From Nitrospira sp. (lineage in GTDB: Bacteria; Nitrospirota; Nitrospiria; Nitrospirales; Nitrospiraceae): a stretch of 36,412 nt of DNA. The stretch covers positions 1 through 36,412 of the forward strand of contig JAOUHJ010000029.1 of assembly GCA_029865225.1 (NCBI GenBank). Direction: 5' to 3'. Of this stretch, positions 1-7,926 are shown in pieces (position 1 is the first letter of the stretch; every line of letters begins with the position of its first letter). Under the pieces are notes generated by a model. It was given only the letters and a program-made list of their open reading frames with translations. It was not told the origin of the DNA and searched no databases. The translations under genes and the position numbers were made by a program.

Positions 1-186
1 GGCCCATGCGGTCAACGTCGATCGTTCTGCGGACGACAGGAGAATCGCTGGGGCCCGATGCATGGGGCAGAAGATAGCGCTCGCCGGAATTGATTGTCAA
101 TCTATTTATGACGCACTACACTAGCTAGCGACGAAACCAAACAGTCAAGTTTCACACTGGTGGACTGAAGACAGTCAGGAAGTTCG

Positions 187-789
187 ATGAAGGCACTCAC
201 CGCAGACGATCTCCTCTCGATTGACGAATATGATCGGCGACGCGAGTCGTTTCGGGCTGGCATCATCACACTGAAGCAACGGCGCCGAATTTCCGTTGGG
301 CCACTGATGACCCTGGTGTTTGAAAACCGAGAAACGCTCAGGTTTCAGATTCAGGAAATGATCAGAGCGGAACGCATCGTCGATCCGGTCAAGATTCAGG
401 ATGAGCTGGAGGTGTATAATGCCTTGTTGCCCGATCCCGGCGAATTGAGCGCGACGCTCTTGATTGAAATCACCGACGAAGCGGATATCAAGCAGAAGCT
501 CGATCAGTTCATGGGCCTGGACCATGGCAACAAGGTTGCGATCACAGCAGGTGGCGAAGTCGTCTTCGGTGAGTTCGAGGGTGGCCGGAGCCACGAGACA
601 AAGATTAGTGCGGTTCATTTCGTACGGTTTCGACCGACGGCGTCGATGAAGCACACGTTTGCGGACCTCACTCGACCGGTGACCATTCGCGTAGACCACG
701 GTGGGTACAGGCACGATGTTTCGGTTCCAGGTACGATGAGAGAAGAGTGGCTTGCAGACCTTGACCGAGGAGTAACCGCAGGACGCTGA
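187..789 (+). CDS. DUF3501 family protein
   Basis: A 200-residue cytoplasmic protein with no signal peptide or membrane segment. The N-terminal part (MKALTADDLLSIDEYDRRR, then a segment with QIQEMIRAERI) and the central VYNALLPDPGELSATLLIEI stretch are the pattern I recognise as the DUF3501 family, a protein of unknown function found in many bacteria. The start at the ATG is supported by an AGGAAG sequence about 5 bases upstream. The PTPS-like gene follows 36 bases downstream on the same strand, so co-transcription is possible. No catalytic motif can be seen and no function is assigned. The 186 bases before it hold no recognisable gene. Confidence 0.8.
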   Translation: MKALTADDLLSIDEYDRRRESFRAGIITLKQRRRISVGPLMTLVFENRETLRFQIQEMIRAERIVDPVKIQDELEVYNALLPDPGELSATLLIEITDEADIKQKLDQFMGLDHGNKVAITAGGEVVFGEFEGGRSHETKISAVHFVRFRPTASMKHTFADLTRPVTIRVDHGGYRHDVSVPGTMREEWLADLDRGVTAGR

Positions 790-825
790 TCTTTTGGTTC
801 AGCACCCAGGCGTCAGTACACGAGT

Positions 826-1593
826 ATGATGTCCACTGTTCTGTTAACCAAGCGCATCGAATTTGCCGCCGCTCACCGCTACATAAGGCCGGAGTGGGAT
901 GAAGTGAAGAATCGCTCAGTGTTCGGGCGTTGCTACAACTCTCCCGCTCATGGACATAATTATTTCTTGGAACTGACTGTTTCCGGTGAGATCGATCCGA
1001 AGACCGGTATGGTGGTCAATCTCTTCGATCTCAAGCGGGTGCTCCTCGATGTGATCGAAGAATTCGATCACAAGAATCTGAACCTCGACATGCCCTACTT
1101 CAAAGACCGAATTCCCACATCAGAGAATTTTGCGCACGTGCTGTGGGAGAAGTTAGCCACACAACAGGATATCGGAACGCTCCATACTCTTCGGTTATGT
1201 GAGGACGAAGATCTCTATGCCGAGGTCACGGCGGCAGACGGCCGAGAGATGGCCACCGTCACCAAACGGTTTACGTTCAATGCGACTCAAGGCGACCATC
1301 AGGGACGGGATTGGGATTGTTTTGTGACGGTGCGCGGAAAAATCGATCCGACGACTGGGATGGTGACCGATATCGGGGCCTTGGACCGTCTAGTAGAGGA
1401 TTGGGTCATCAAGAAATTCGATAAGCAAAATCTGTCGCTTGTTTTCAACCGACAGGCCGTCTCCGGAGAAGATTTGGCTCGAAACATCTTCCAGGAACTC
1501 GCCCCACGCATCACCCAAGGAACTCTCACCAACATTCGGTTGGTTCCATCCCGCGACCTGGCGTACGAAGTGTCGGCGTCGTCTTTACTCTGA
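826..1593 (+). CDS. Tandem-domain 6-pyruvoyl/6-carboxy-tetrahydropterin synthase family protein
   Basis: A 255-residue protein made of two pterin-synthase (PTPS/QueD fold) domains. The first (about residues 5-130) has the zinc ligands H17, H42 and H44, the catalytic Cys C36 and the FDHKNL segment with the Asp-His pair. The spacing Cys-x5-His-Gly-His is that of eukaryotic-type PTPS; QueD proteins usually have Cys-x3-His-Gly-His. The second domain (about 137-255) repeats the landmarks GKIDPTTGMV and FDKQNL but has lost all zinc ligands, the Cys and the His, so it is probably a non-catalytic copy used for assembly of the barrel. The family converts dihydroneopterin triphosphate to tetrahydropterin products, for queuosine or biopterin-type cofactors; which one applies here is not clear. 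The start could be either of two adjacent ATGs. The 3' end overlaps the convergent gene by 9 bases. Confidence 0.85.
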   Translation: MMSTVLLTKRIEFAAAHRYIRPEWDEVKNRSVFGRCYNSPAHGHNYFLELTVSGEIDPKTGMVVNLFDLKRVLLDVIEEFDHKNLNLDMPYFKDRIPTSENFAHVLWEKLATQQDIGTLHTLRLCEDEDLYAEVTAADGREMATVTKRFTFNATQGDHQGRDWDCFVTVRGKIDPTTGMVTDIGALDRLVEDWVIKKFDKQNLSLVFNRQAVSGEDLARNIFQELAPRITQGTLTNIRLVPSRDLAYEVSASSLL

Positions 1594-2016
1594 TCCTGCG
1601 GACTTGCCCTTGGTCTGGCGTGGAGTAAAGCGAGCAGCGTAGGCATCTTGCTCCGGCATCCTGAGGAAGACCATGACTCCGGTATCCGGATTGATCGTAA
1701 ATGTTCCAGTTCCTTTGAATGTATTCTCACCTGATGGTTCTAGTTCGACCTGAGTACGGGCTTTCTCCGTTCCATGCTGAATAGTGGCCTTGGCCTTCGC
1801 CCCATCCGTGGGGATGGTTTTGTCAGAATGATCCGTCACGTACAGGGTTAGCTCTCCATCTGTGGCCACAAGTTCGAGGTGATAAGGGCCTGCAGCGAGT
1901 GCTTGCCCGCCGTGGTGGGCCGGGACGGGGCCGGAGTCTTTCGCTTTGTGGGCTTCGACCGGCACTGTTCCGAAAAGTAGTGCGCAGAGAGCTATCGACC
2001 CCAGCAGGTGTTTCAT
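1585..2016 (-). CDS. Small exported (periplasmic) protein, function unknown
   Basis: A 143-residue protein starting with a clear Sec signal peptide (MKHLLGSIALCALLFGTVPVEA, cleavage probably after VEA near residue 22). The mature part begins with a His-rich stretch (HKAKDSGPVPAHHGGQ) followed by beta-strand-like sequence (GPYHLELVATDGELTLYVTD). The His residues would fit metal binding, and the body resembles the small beta-sandwich domains of copper-handling or FixH/YtkA-like periplasmic proteins, but this is only a resemblance. A purine-rich GGAG/AGGA sequence precedes the ATG. It lies downstream of the thioredoxin-like gene on the same strand and its stop overlaps that of the pterin synthase gene. 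Confidence 0.65.
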   Translation of the reverse strand: MKHLLGSIALCALLFGTVPVEAHKAKDSGPVPAHHGGQALAAGPYHLELVATDGELTLYVTDHSDKTIPTDGAKAKATIQHGTEKARTQVELEPSGENTFKGTGTFTINPDTGVMVFLRMPEQDAYAARFTPRQTKGKSAGSE

Positions 2017-2099
2017 GATCCTGTCTCCAGGAAAGTCGGTTTCATCTCATGACAGAGCTGATGTTGACCATCAATGCTTCGGCGGATGCGGTGTCAGCC

Positions 2100-2432
2100 T
2101 TATTTCAGCAGGTGGTCTGAAATCAGTGCGACGAGTTCGGCCGGTTCTACGACTCCTTCGCGTGTCAGCACGAGCTTCCCATGCGAGAAAAAATGAGTAG
2201 TGGGATATGTCTCAAATGTGTGAGTCTTCTTGATTTCTCGACAGCGACCGGGCACATGCATTTTTGCCTTACCGATCTTCAGGTCGGGAAACTTCGCAGC
2301 CACCAGTTCGAGTATCGGGTCGTAGGCCTTGCATGGTTCACACGTGGCGAGACCATAGGCCACGACCGCGGCCTGTGCGTGGGTAAACTCCTGATAGTTG
2401 GCATCACTGACGTCGAGGACGGTACCAGTCAT
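2100..2432 (-). CDS. Thioredoxin-like protein with CEPC active site
   Basis: A 110-residue single-domain thioredoxin-fold protein. The redox motif C31-E-P-C34 follows a hydrophobic strand (AAVVAYGLAT), and the cis-proline loop is visible as TYPTTHFF. It has no signal peptide, so it should act in the cytoplasm. The CxxC motif differs from CGPC, so the redox potential and partner may differ from housekeeping thioredoxin. It lies downstream of the peroxiredoxin gene on the same strand, 88 bases away with a probable terminator in between, so it may serve as a reductant for that peroxiredoxin; this is an inference from position. No strong Shine-Dalgarno sequence is visible before the ATG. Confidence 0.75.
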   Translation of the reverse strand: MTGTVLDVSDANYQEFTHAQAAVVAYGLATCEPCKAYDPILELVAAKFPDLKIGKAKMHVPGRCREIKKTHTFETYPTTHFFSHGKLVLTREGVVEPAELVALISDHLLK

Positions 2433-2463
2433 ATTGTCGTCAACTTATCACGAAGAAAGTCCA

Positions 2464-2501
2464 AAAGCTGGAAAGCCAAAACTACGCGGCTTTCCAACTT
2501 T
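2464..2501 (-). terminator. Probable rho-independent terminator of the peroxiredoxin gene
   Basis: Perfect 9-bp inverted repeat TGGAAAGCC / GGCTTTCCA (2469-2477 and 2488-2496), extended by four more pairs beyond one mismatch, with a 10-base loop. It begins 20 bases past the peroxiredoxin stop codon and the descending arm ends in a TTTT run on the minus strand. Confidence 0.55.
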
Positions 2502-2520
2502 CAGACTCCTTGACTGTGAA

Positions 2521-2994
2521 CTAGTTCAGCTTCGAGAGCGCATCGAGAATCTCCTTGTCCTCACGCGCCGTTTTGATCTCCTGCACCTTCACATAGGCGA
2601 CCTTGCCGGTCTTGTCGACGATTACCGTCGCCCGCTTGGAGCAGTTGAGAGGCTCGAAATAGAGGCCGTAGGACTTCGCGGTTGTCCGATGGACATCGGA
2701 CAACAACCGGTGTTTCAGGTCCAGAGAGTCCGCCCAGGCCTTGTGCGAAAAGAAACTGTCGCAACTGACGCCGAACAGCTCGGCGTTCGCAGTCTGGAAT
2801 TTGGGGAAGTCATCGGTCAGGCACTTGTTTTCGCCTTGGCAGACAGGGCTCCAATCCAGCGGGTAGAAGCAGAGCACGACGTTCTTCTTGCCCTTGTAGT
2901 CGCTCAACTTGACATCTTGCTGGTCCTGATCCTTCAGGTTGAAGTCCGGTGCTGTATCGCCCACCTTGATTTCCGGTGCTACATCGCTCATCAC
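2521..2994 (-). CDS. Peroxiredoxin (AhpC/TSA-type thiol peroxidase)
   Basis: A 157-residue cytoplasmic peroxiredoxin that reduces hydrogen peroxide or organic peroxides with thiol reductant. The core landmarks are the N-terminal G-x-TAPDF segment, the strand VVLCFYP and the peroxidatic site PLDWSPVC with C52 (family pattern PxxxTxxC; Ser replaces Thr here). Other cysteines are C42, C58, C78 and C118, and C78 or C118 could be the resolving residue. The start is well supported by AAGGAGG 6 bases before tandem ATGs. A consensus-like promoter lies at 3077-3106 and a hairpin terminator follows the stop, so the gene is probably a single transcription unit. The thioredoxin-like gene downstream is a plausible partner. 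Confidence 0.92.
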   Translation of the reverse strand: MMSDVAPEIKVGDTAPDFNLKDQDQQDVKLSDYKGKKNVVLCFYPLDWSPVCQGENKCLTDDFPKFQTANAELFGVSCDSFFSHKAWADSLDLKHRLLSDVHRTTAKSYGLYFEPLNCSKRATVIVDKTGKVAYVKVQEIKTAREDKEILDALSKLN

Positions 2995-3076
2995 AAACCT
3001 CCTTATAGGACTGTATGGGTGATTGCTGTACTGAGGTCTCGAATTGGAAGGACCCCACTGCTACGTACACGTAAAC

Positions 3077-3106
3077 TTTGTACTCCGTGGTTTAAAAGCT
3101 TGTCAA
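3077..3106 (-). promoter_or_regulatory. Candidate sigma-70 promoter for the peroxiredoxin gene
   Basis: On the minus strand, a perfect -35 TTGACA (3101-3106) is followed after 18 bases by TACAAA (3077-3082, 4 of 6 to TATAAT). It lies about 80 bases upstream of the peroxiredoxin start and no other gene reads through it in this direction. Confidence 0.5.
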
Positions 3107-3152
3107 CAGCCTGGAAGGCCCGGCGTGGTACCCGGTGAAGCCGTCGAAACAC

Positions 3153-3905
3153 TCACGAAGTTTTCAGCTCTCGGAATCCCAACATCCGTCCGGCCGGTGC
3201 GGCAGTCCGATAGTTGCTGATGTGCACCACACGACTAAGCTGAGGAAGAATGAGCGAGGTTCCGACTTTCGGAGAATGTCCCACTCGCAGCAATTCACCG
3301 GCGGATGCCGACAGGATTTCTTTTGCAGTGCTGTCGGACAACCCCTTACTCGTGAAGACCTCAACCTCGTCCAGTCCGAACTTGCTCAAGCCCAGCGAAT
3401 AGGACCACACGCGGTCACCGTCTGACGCATCATCATGAACGATCGACAGGTGGTCATCCAAGACAAAACTCGTGAGCGCGCGCTGCTGCCAGTCCGAGGG
3501 ATTGATGTACGCCTGCGCGATGACATCGTACGCCGTGCCTTGTGACAAGAGCGTCAAGCAACGAGCCAGGCGGGCTGCAAGCAGGATGGTATCGGGCATG
3601 TCTCGGGGCGAAGCCACGGACGGGGCGACCGCACCCATGAGTTCGTGCTCCCAGGCCAGTTGCTTCATGATTTCAGCGACGTGACTCATCGGCAACGGCA
3701 TCACCACATGAGCCGACCAGGGGCCATGTGTAGCCTGCCAGGATTCAGCTGAACCGTCTTCGTGACGGATGCTCAGAGGGCCGCCATACTCGCGGTCATA
3801 GAGTGCTTTGACCTCGTCGGTCGCGGGAGCGGTACCTCGATAACCAACAAAGTACAGAGGTGGTCGTTTGGCGGACGGCTTGGGAGATTTTTTTCGAATC
3901 CTCAT
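3153..3905 (-). CDS. Conserved-looking hypothetical protein downstream of typA
   Basis: About 250 residues, not recognised. It starts with a very basic stretch (MRIRKKSPKPSAKRP), followed by mixed alpha/beta sequence containing VVMPLPMSHVAEIMKQL, a long helix with LLAARLARCLTLLSQG and a C-terminal part with acidic HDDASDGDR. No signal peptide or membrane segment is seen. The reading frame is open further upstream, to 3959, but that would overlap typA by 35 bases with no ribosome-binding site. I prefer the ATG at 3905, 19 bases after the typA stop, which fits an operon with typA. Function unknown. Confidence 0.6.
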   Translation of the reverse strand: MRIRKKSPKPSAKRPPLYFVGYRGTAPATDEVKALYDREYGGPLSIRHEDGSAESWQATHGPWSAHVVMPLPMSHVAEIMKQLAWEHELMGAVAPSVASPRDMPDTILLAARLARCLTLLSQGTAYDVIAQAYINPSDWQQRALTSFVLDDHLSIVHDDASDGDRVWSYSLGLSKFGLDEVEVFTSKGLSDSTAKEILSASAGELLRVGHSPKVGTSLILPQLSRVVHISNYRTAAPAGRMLGFRELKTS

Positions 3906-3924
3906 GCGGCAACTCGTGGCGACA

Positions 3925-5781
3925 TTATTTCCCGGCTTTCCGTGCCTTGCGGCGGTCATCCGGGTTCAACAGCCGTTTTCGTAGGCGGAGGTTCTGCGGA
4001 GTGACTTCGACCAGTTCATCAGCGCCGATATATTCCAGCGCAAACTCCAGCGTCATGTCTCGCGGGGGGGTCAGCACCAACGCTTCGTCGGAACCGGATG
4101 CGCGCATGTTGGTGAGATGCTTTTCTTTGCACACGTTTACATCGAGGTCTTCATCACGGCTATTTTGCCCGACGACCATTCCCCGATACACGTCCACCCC
4201 TGGCCCGATGAACATCACGCCGCGTTCCTGAGTCATGAAGATGGCATAGCCTGTGCTGGTCCCGTCTTCGAAGGCTACGAGCGAACCGTGCGGTGCCACA
4301 ATCAGATCCCGTTCTTCGGCCGGTTCATAGGCCGAAAAGACGTGGTGCATAATGACGGTTCCGCGAGTCTTCGCCAGCAGCATGTTCTTCAGCCCCATGA
4401 TGCCGCGTGTGGGAATGTGATATTCCAAATGCATCTCACTGGTGCCGACGTCGGAATGAATCAGCCGCATGTGACGCATCTCACCGCGGCGCTTCCCGAT
4501 CTCTTCGATGACCGTACCCTGATAGGTCTCAGGCACCTGGATGGTCAACTCCTCATATGGCTCCATGACGGTGCCGCCCTCGCGGTGGAGAATGACTTCC
4601 GGCTGCGAGACTTGGAGCTCGTATCCTTCCCGTCGCATCTGTTCGATCAACACGGACAGATGGAGTTCGCCTCGTCCAGCCACGAGGAATCGGTCCGCGC
4701 TGTCAGTCTCGTTCACGCGGAGCGAGACGTTTGTCTCCAATTCCTTGAAGAGCCGCTCGCGCAAATGGCGTGACGTGAGGAACTTCCCCTCCCGTCCGGC
4801 GAAGGGGCTGTTGTTAACCGAAAACGTCATCTGAACCGTGGGTTCATCGATGGTCACACGCGGAAGCGCCACCGGTTTGTCGGCATCGGCGATGGTGTCG
4901 CCGATACTGACGTCATCGAGCCCTGCTACAGCAACGATTTCGCCGGCCGCCGCCTGTTCCGTGTCGGCCCGTTCGAGGCCCGAATACACCGCGAGATCGG
5001 AGACCTTGCCTGGAATCTGTGCCCCGTTCTTGCCGAGCACCATCACATTCTGCCGCCGGGCAATTGAACCAGACTGAACCTTGCCGATCCCCATCTTGCC
5101 TTTATAGGGATCTTGCACGAGCGCCAAGACGAGGATTTGGAGCGGGGCGTCCGCATGAATCGCTGGAGCAGGAATCTTTTCCAGGACGGTATCGAGGAGC
5201 GGGACGATATCGGTTCCCGGCTTGTTGACATCGAGCGTGGCGATCCCTTTGATGGCCGATGTGTAGACAATGGGGAAATCGAGTTGTTCGTCCGTGGCCC
5301 CCAGATGGACGAAGAGGTCGAAGGTGCGGTTGACCACATCGTCGACGACCGCGTCCGGCCGATCGATCTTGTTGATGACGACGATGGCCTTGTGCCCAAG
5401 CGCCAAGGCTTTCCGCAGCACGAACGTCGTTTGCGGCATGGGGCCTTCTTTCGCATCGACCAAAATTAGCACGCCATCCACCATGCGGAGGGTGCGTTCC
5501 ACCTCACCGCCAAAATCGGCATGGCCCGGCGTATCGACAATATTGATCTTCACACCGTTGTAGATGACGCTGGCATTCTTCGCGCGGATCGTGATCCCAC
5601 GCTCCCGCTCTTGATCCATCGAATCCATGATGCGTTCACCCATGTCGTCGATCTTGCGATGGACATGGGTTTGGCGAAGCACCGCATCGACCAGCGTTGT
5701 CTTGCCGTGGTCAACGTGCGCGATGATGGCGATATTCCGGATATCGCTCCGGCGGTCATGTGGGGCGCGGACGGTGGACAT
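3925..5781 (-). CDS. typA: Ribosome-associated translational GTPase TypA/BipA
   Basis: A 618-residue translation-factor GTPase. The G domain shows AHVDHGKTT (P-loop, about 21-29), the switch region [15 protein letters not shown] and NKIDRPDAV. It is followed by domain II, EF-G-like domains III and V ([31 protein letters not shown]) and the TypA-specific C-terminal domain ([32 protein letters not shown]). TypA binds 70S ribosomes and helps 50S assembly and growth under stress or at low temperature. The frame stays open to 5835, but the ATG at 5781 aligns with the usual family start and has AAGGAAA about 11 bases upstream. It appears to be the first gene of a pair with the unknown protein downstream. 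Confidence 0.96.
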   Translation of the reverse strand: MSTVRAPHDRRSDIRNIAIIAHVDHGKTTLVDAVLRQTHVHRKIDDMGERIMDSMDQERERGITIRAKNASVIYNGVKINIVDTPGHADFGGEVERTLRMVDGVLILVDAKEGPMPQTTFVLRKALALGHKAIVVINKIDRPDAVVDDVVNRTFDLFVHLGATDEQLDFPIVYTSAIKGIATLDVNKPGTDIVPLLDTVLEKIPAPAIHADAPLQILVLALVQDPYKGKMGIGKVQSGSIARRQNVMVLGKNGAQIPGKVSDLAVYSGLERADTEQAAAGEIVAVAGLDDVSIGDTIADADKPVALPRVTIDEPTVQMTFSVNNSPFAGREGKFLTSRHLRERLFKELETNVSLRVNETDSADRFLVAGRGELHLSVLIEQMRREGYELQVSQPEVILHREGGTVMEPYEELTIQVPETYQGTVIEEIGKRRGEMRHMRLIHSDVGTSEMHLEYHIPTRGIMGLKNMLLAKTRGTVIMHHVFSAYEPAEERDLIVAPHGSLVAFEDGTSTGYAIFMTQERGVMFIGPGVDVYRGMVVGQNSRDEDLDVNVCKEKHLTNMRASGSDEALVLTPPRDMTLEFALEYIGADELVEVTPQNLRLRKRLLNPDDRRKARKAGK

Positions 5782-5971
5782 AATGAAGAGGTTTCCTTGT
5801 AATGACAAACAATACGCCCTGGTAGTGAGGCGCAAACCAAGAAGTATACTCGAAGTTCACCGTGCCAAACAAGCGAAGGATGGGATCCCGCGTAGAGAAT
5901 GACTCAGCGGCAGTTTTCAGTCAATCGGGAGGATCAGATAAGTGCTCTCATCATTGCGTAGGTACGGATGT

Positions 5972-6421
5972 TTAATCCGGGACAGAGTTGATGTGGGAGG
6001 GTGCGACTTCAGGCGCGGGTTGAGTGGTTGGTCGTGACATGAATGAGGCGACCGTCCGTAGAAGGTGTTCTGGTGTGAAGGGTTTCTTTAAATATTCCGT
6101 GGCTCCTAGGGTGGTTGCCTCGGCCATCGATTCAGGGCGGCCGTTGGCCGTTAGCATGACGACCGGGATCTGTTCCCAGGTCGGTGTCGACCGAATCGCG
6201 CGCAGGACTTCGAAACCGGACAGGGAGGGCAGTGAGATGTCGAGCAACACCAAGTCGGGAGGCTCACTCGATTCCGTCAGACGTTTGGCGTTCTTTCCAT
6301 CAGGGGCATGCCGGACCGCATAGCCGTTCCGTTCGAGGATGAATCGCACCAGGCAGGCTGTGTCGTCGTGATCCTCGATCATCAGTACGGTCGGTACGGA
6401 AGAAGTCGCTGTCTTCCCCAT
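5972..6421 (-). CDS. Single-domain response regulator (receiver)
   Basis: A 149-residue protein that is essentially one CheY-like receiver domain: acidic pair in MIEDHDD, phospho-acceptor D61 in LVLLDISLP, conserved Thr in VVMLTANG and Lys in YLKKPF. A proline-rich tail of about 20 residues follows; there is no DNA-binding or enzymatic output domain. The start is supported by GAGGAGG immediately upstream. It is the last gene of the phosphorelay cluster that begins with the hybrid kinase at 11241, separated from the preceding receiver gene by about 89 bases. It probably accepts phosphate from the Hpt protein or the kinase and acts through protein-protein contact. Confidence 0.9.
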   Translation of the reverse strand: MGKTATSSVPTVLMIEDHDDTACLVRFILERNGYAVRHAPDGKNAKRLTESSEPPDLVLLDISLPSLSGFEVLRAIRSTPTWEQIPVVMLTANGRPESMAEATTLGATEYLKKPFTPEHLLRTVASFMSRPTTQPAPEVAPSHINSVPD

Positions 6422-6510
6422 TAGGCCTCCTCAAACGATGTTCGACATGATCTAGGAACCGGTCTTCATGATGGACAGGGTGTTTCGAGCAATCTGTGTG
6501 TACGCGTGAC

Positions 6511-6996
6511 TCATGCGGCTCGCTTCTTTTCGTGACTACTGCGAGGTCGACGGCGTGCGGATGGGCGCTGTTTGCGAGCCGCCTTGGGGAGTTTCTTCAC
6601 GATGGGCTGGGTGCGTGATGAGGCGGGAGGATGCAGGACTCGCCTCATCGCCTCAATGAGACCGGCGGATCCCTTCTGCTTCGTGACATAGGCCGTAGCT
6701 CCTTGTCGCAGTGCTTGTTGAATGTCTGGCTCATAGGAGTCGGCGCTGACCACGATCACGGGAGTGTGGCACCAGTCTGGGTGATCGCGAATGAGTTTCA
6801 GCAGCTCCGCTCCGCTCACATAGGGGACCACGAGGTCTAACAAGACCAGGGAGGGTGGCTGTACCGTCTTGATCAGAGTAGAGGCTTGGCGCCCATCTTT
6901 TGCCTGGAGGACGGAAAAGCCTTCACGCTCCAAGACGCGTTTCAACAGGTCTGCCGTATCCTGCTCATCTTCCACGACCAGGACTTTGTGTTTCAT
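6511..6996 (-). CDS. Response regulator with a long basic C-terminal tail
   Basis: A 161-residue protein. Residues 1-120 form a receiver domain with the acidic pocket VVEDEQD, phospho-acceptor D54 in LVLLDLVVP, VIVVSADS and the switch Lys in YVTKQKG. The last 40 residues are strikingly basic and Pro/Ser-rich (KKLPKAARKQRPSARRRPRSS), with no recognisable fold. Such a tail could bind nucleic acid, membrane or a partner, but that is an inference from charge alone. AGGAG precedes the ATG. It sits between the Hpt gene and another receiver in the same transcription direction, so it is probably one arm of this multi-component relay. Confidence 0.9.
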   Translation of the reverse strand: MKHKVLVVEDEQDTADLLKRVLEREGFSVLQAKDGRQASTLIKTVQPPSLVLLDLVVPYVSGAELLKLIRDHPDWCHTPVIVVSADSYEPDIQQALRQGATAYVTKQKGSAGLIEAMRRVLHPPASSRTQPIVKKLPKAARKQRPSARRRPRSSHEKKRAA

Positions 6997-7023
6997 GGGC
7001 CTGCTCCTCTTATGGCTCGGACA

Positions 7024-7356
7024 TCACTCGTAGACGACCTTGATGCGGTCGAGATAGGAGCCCAATATCGGGAGATCGCGCTCGATGGTTGACGAGTCGA
7101 GCGCCTTGGCCGCTTGTTCAATAACGGCGGCCATTTCGCTGACACGGTCGAAGCCGTAGCTCCCTCCGGCCCCTTTCATCCCATGTGCCACTTTGCGTAC
7201 CGTTTCAAAGTCCTGCACCACCACGGCCTCCCTCATCGTGATGACTTCTTTCTTGCGGTTGGTCAGGAATTTCGGCACGAGGGGTTCGAAGGAGGCATCG
7301 ATGCGCACGAGTTCTTCACCAGTAGCGCCCGGTTCATTCCCCCGTGTATGATCCAT
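7024..7356 (-). CDS. Hpt (histidine phosphotransfer) domain protein
   Basis: About 110 residues with a four-helix Hpt signature: VRKVAHGMKGAGGSYGF, with H58 as the predicted phosphate-accepting histidine, followed by the long helix MAAVIEQAAKAL. The ATG at 7356 has GGAG 8 bases upstream; the open frame continues to 7500, but that extension has no Hpt-like sequence. Hpt proteins pass phosphate between the receiver of a hybrid kinase and a second receiver. Here it lies between the kinase plus first receiver and two further stand-alone receivers, exactly the parts of a His-Asp-His-Asp relay. Confidence 0.88.
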   Translation of the reverse strand: MDHTRGNEPGATGEELVRIDASFEPLVPKFLTNRKKEVITMREAVVVQDFETVRKVAHGMKGAGGSYGFDRVSEMAAVIEQAAKALDSSTIERDLPILGSYLDRIKVVYE

Positions 7357-7500
7357 CGGTGAGTCTCCGATCGGTCCTATATCGGTTGCCTTCCCCTGAT
7401 CCTTAAGGGAGCTCCCTAGAGGGCTCCACAAGATCTCGCCCACAATCGAACGTTGACCGAAAGGCTGCTGACCGCACCGTAACGAGGTATTCCGGATCAC

Positions 7501-7911
7501 TCATCGAGAACGTTGTGGTGGCGTCCTACGGGCTTGCTCAACATATCTCAGCAAGGTCTCCCGCTTGAACGGCTTCAACACATAGTCTTGGACGGCGAGA
7601 GCACGTACCTTGCGGATGCGGTCCGCATCGGCAACCGCCGTCAGCATGACGACCGGCACGTCCTGCCAGTCCGGTGTGGCGCGAATGGTCTCCAGAACGG
7701 TGATCCCGTCGACGTGGGGGAGCTGAATATCCAACACGACGAGGGAAGGAGGTGGCATCAGCGCGATCTTTTCTAGCGCTGCCGAGCCGTCGGCAGCGTG
7801 CGAGACTTGATAGCCTCGTTCCTTCATGATCAACGTCACGAGATCGGCCGTATCTTGTTCGTCCTCGACGAGGAGCAGGAACGGTTGGGCCCCTGAGAGC
7901 TGTGTGGTCAT
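7501..7911 (-). CDS. Single-domain response regulator next to the hybrid kinase
   Basis: A 136-residue stand-alone receiver with acidic pocket LLVEDEQD, phospho-acceptor D61 in LVVLDIQLP, VVMLTAV and the switch Lys in YVLKPFK, ending shortly after the last helix. There is no output domain. The start has AAGGA upstream and lies only 15 bases past the stop of the hybrid kinase gene, so the two are almost certainly co-transcribed. The likely roles are phosphate shuttle, phosphate sink, or a CheY-like signal to a target protein. The three receivers of this cluster share the same layout and probably arose by duplication. Confidence 0.92.
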   Translation of the reverse strand: MTTQLSGAQPFLLLVEDEQDTADLVTLIMKERGYQVSHAADGSAALEKIALMPPPSLVVLDIQLPHVDGITVLETIRATPDWQDVPVVMLTAVADADRIRKVRALAVQDYVLKPFKRETLLRYVEQARRTPPQRSR

Positions 7912-7926
7912 GGGGAAGTCCTTGTC

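Noticed and set aside
4117-4773. 218-residue open frame on the plus strand inside typA
   Set aside because: It is antisense to strongly conserved TypA codons, with no ribosome-binding site and no protein-like motif.
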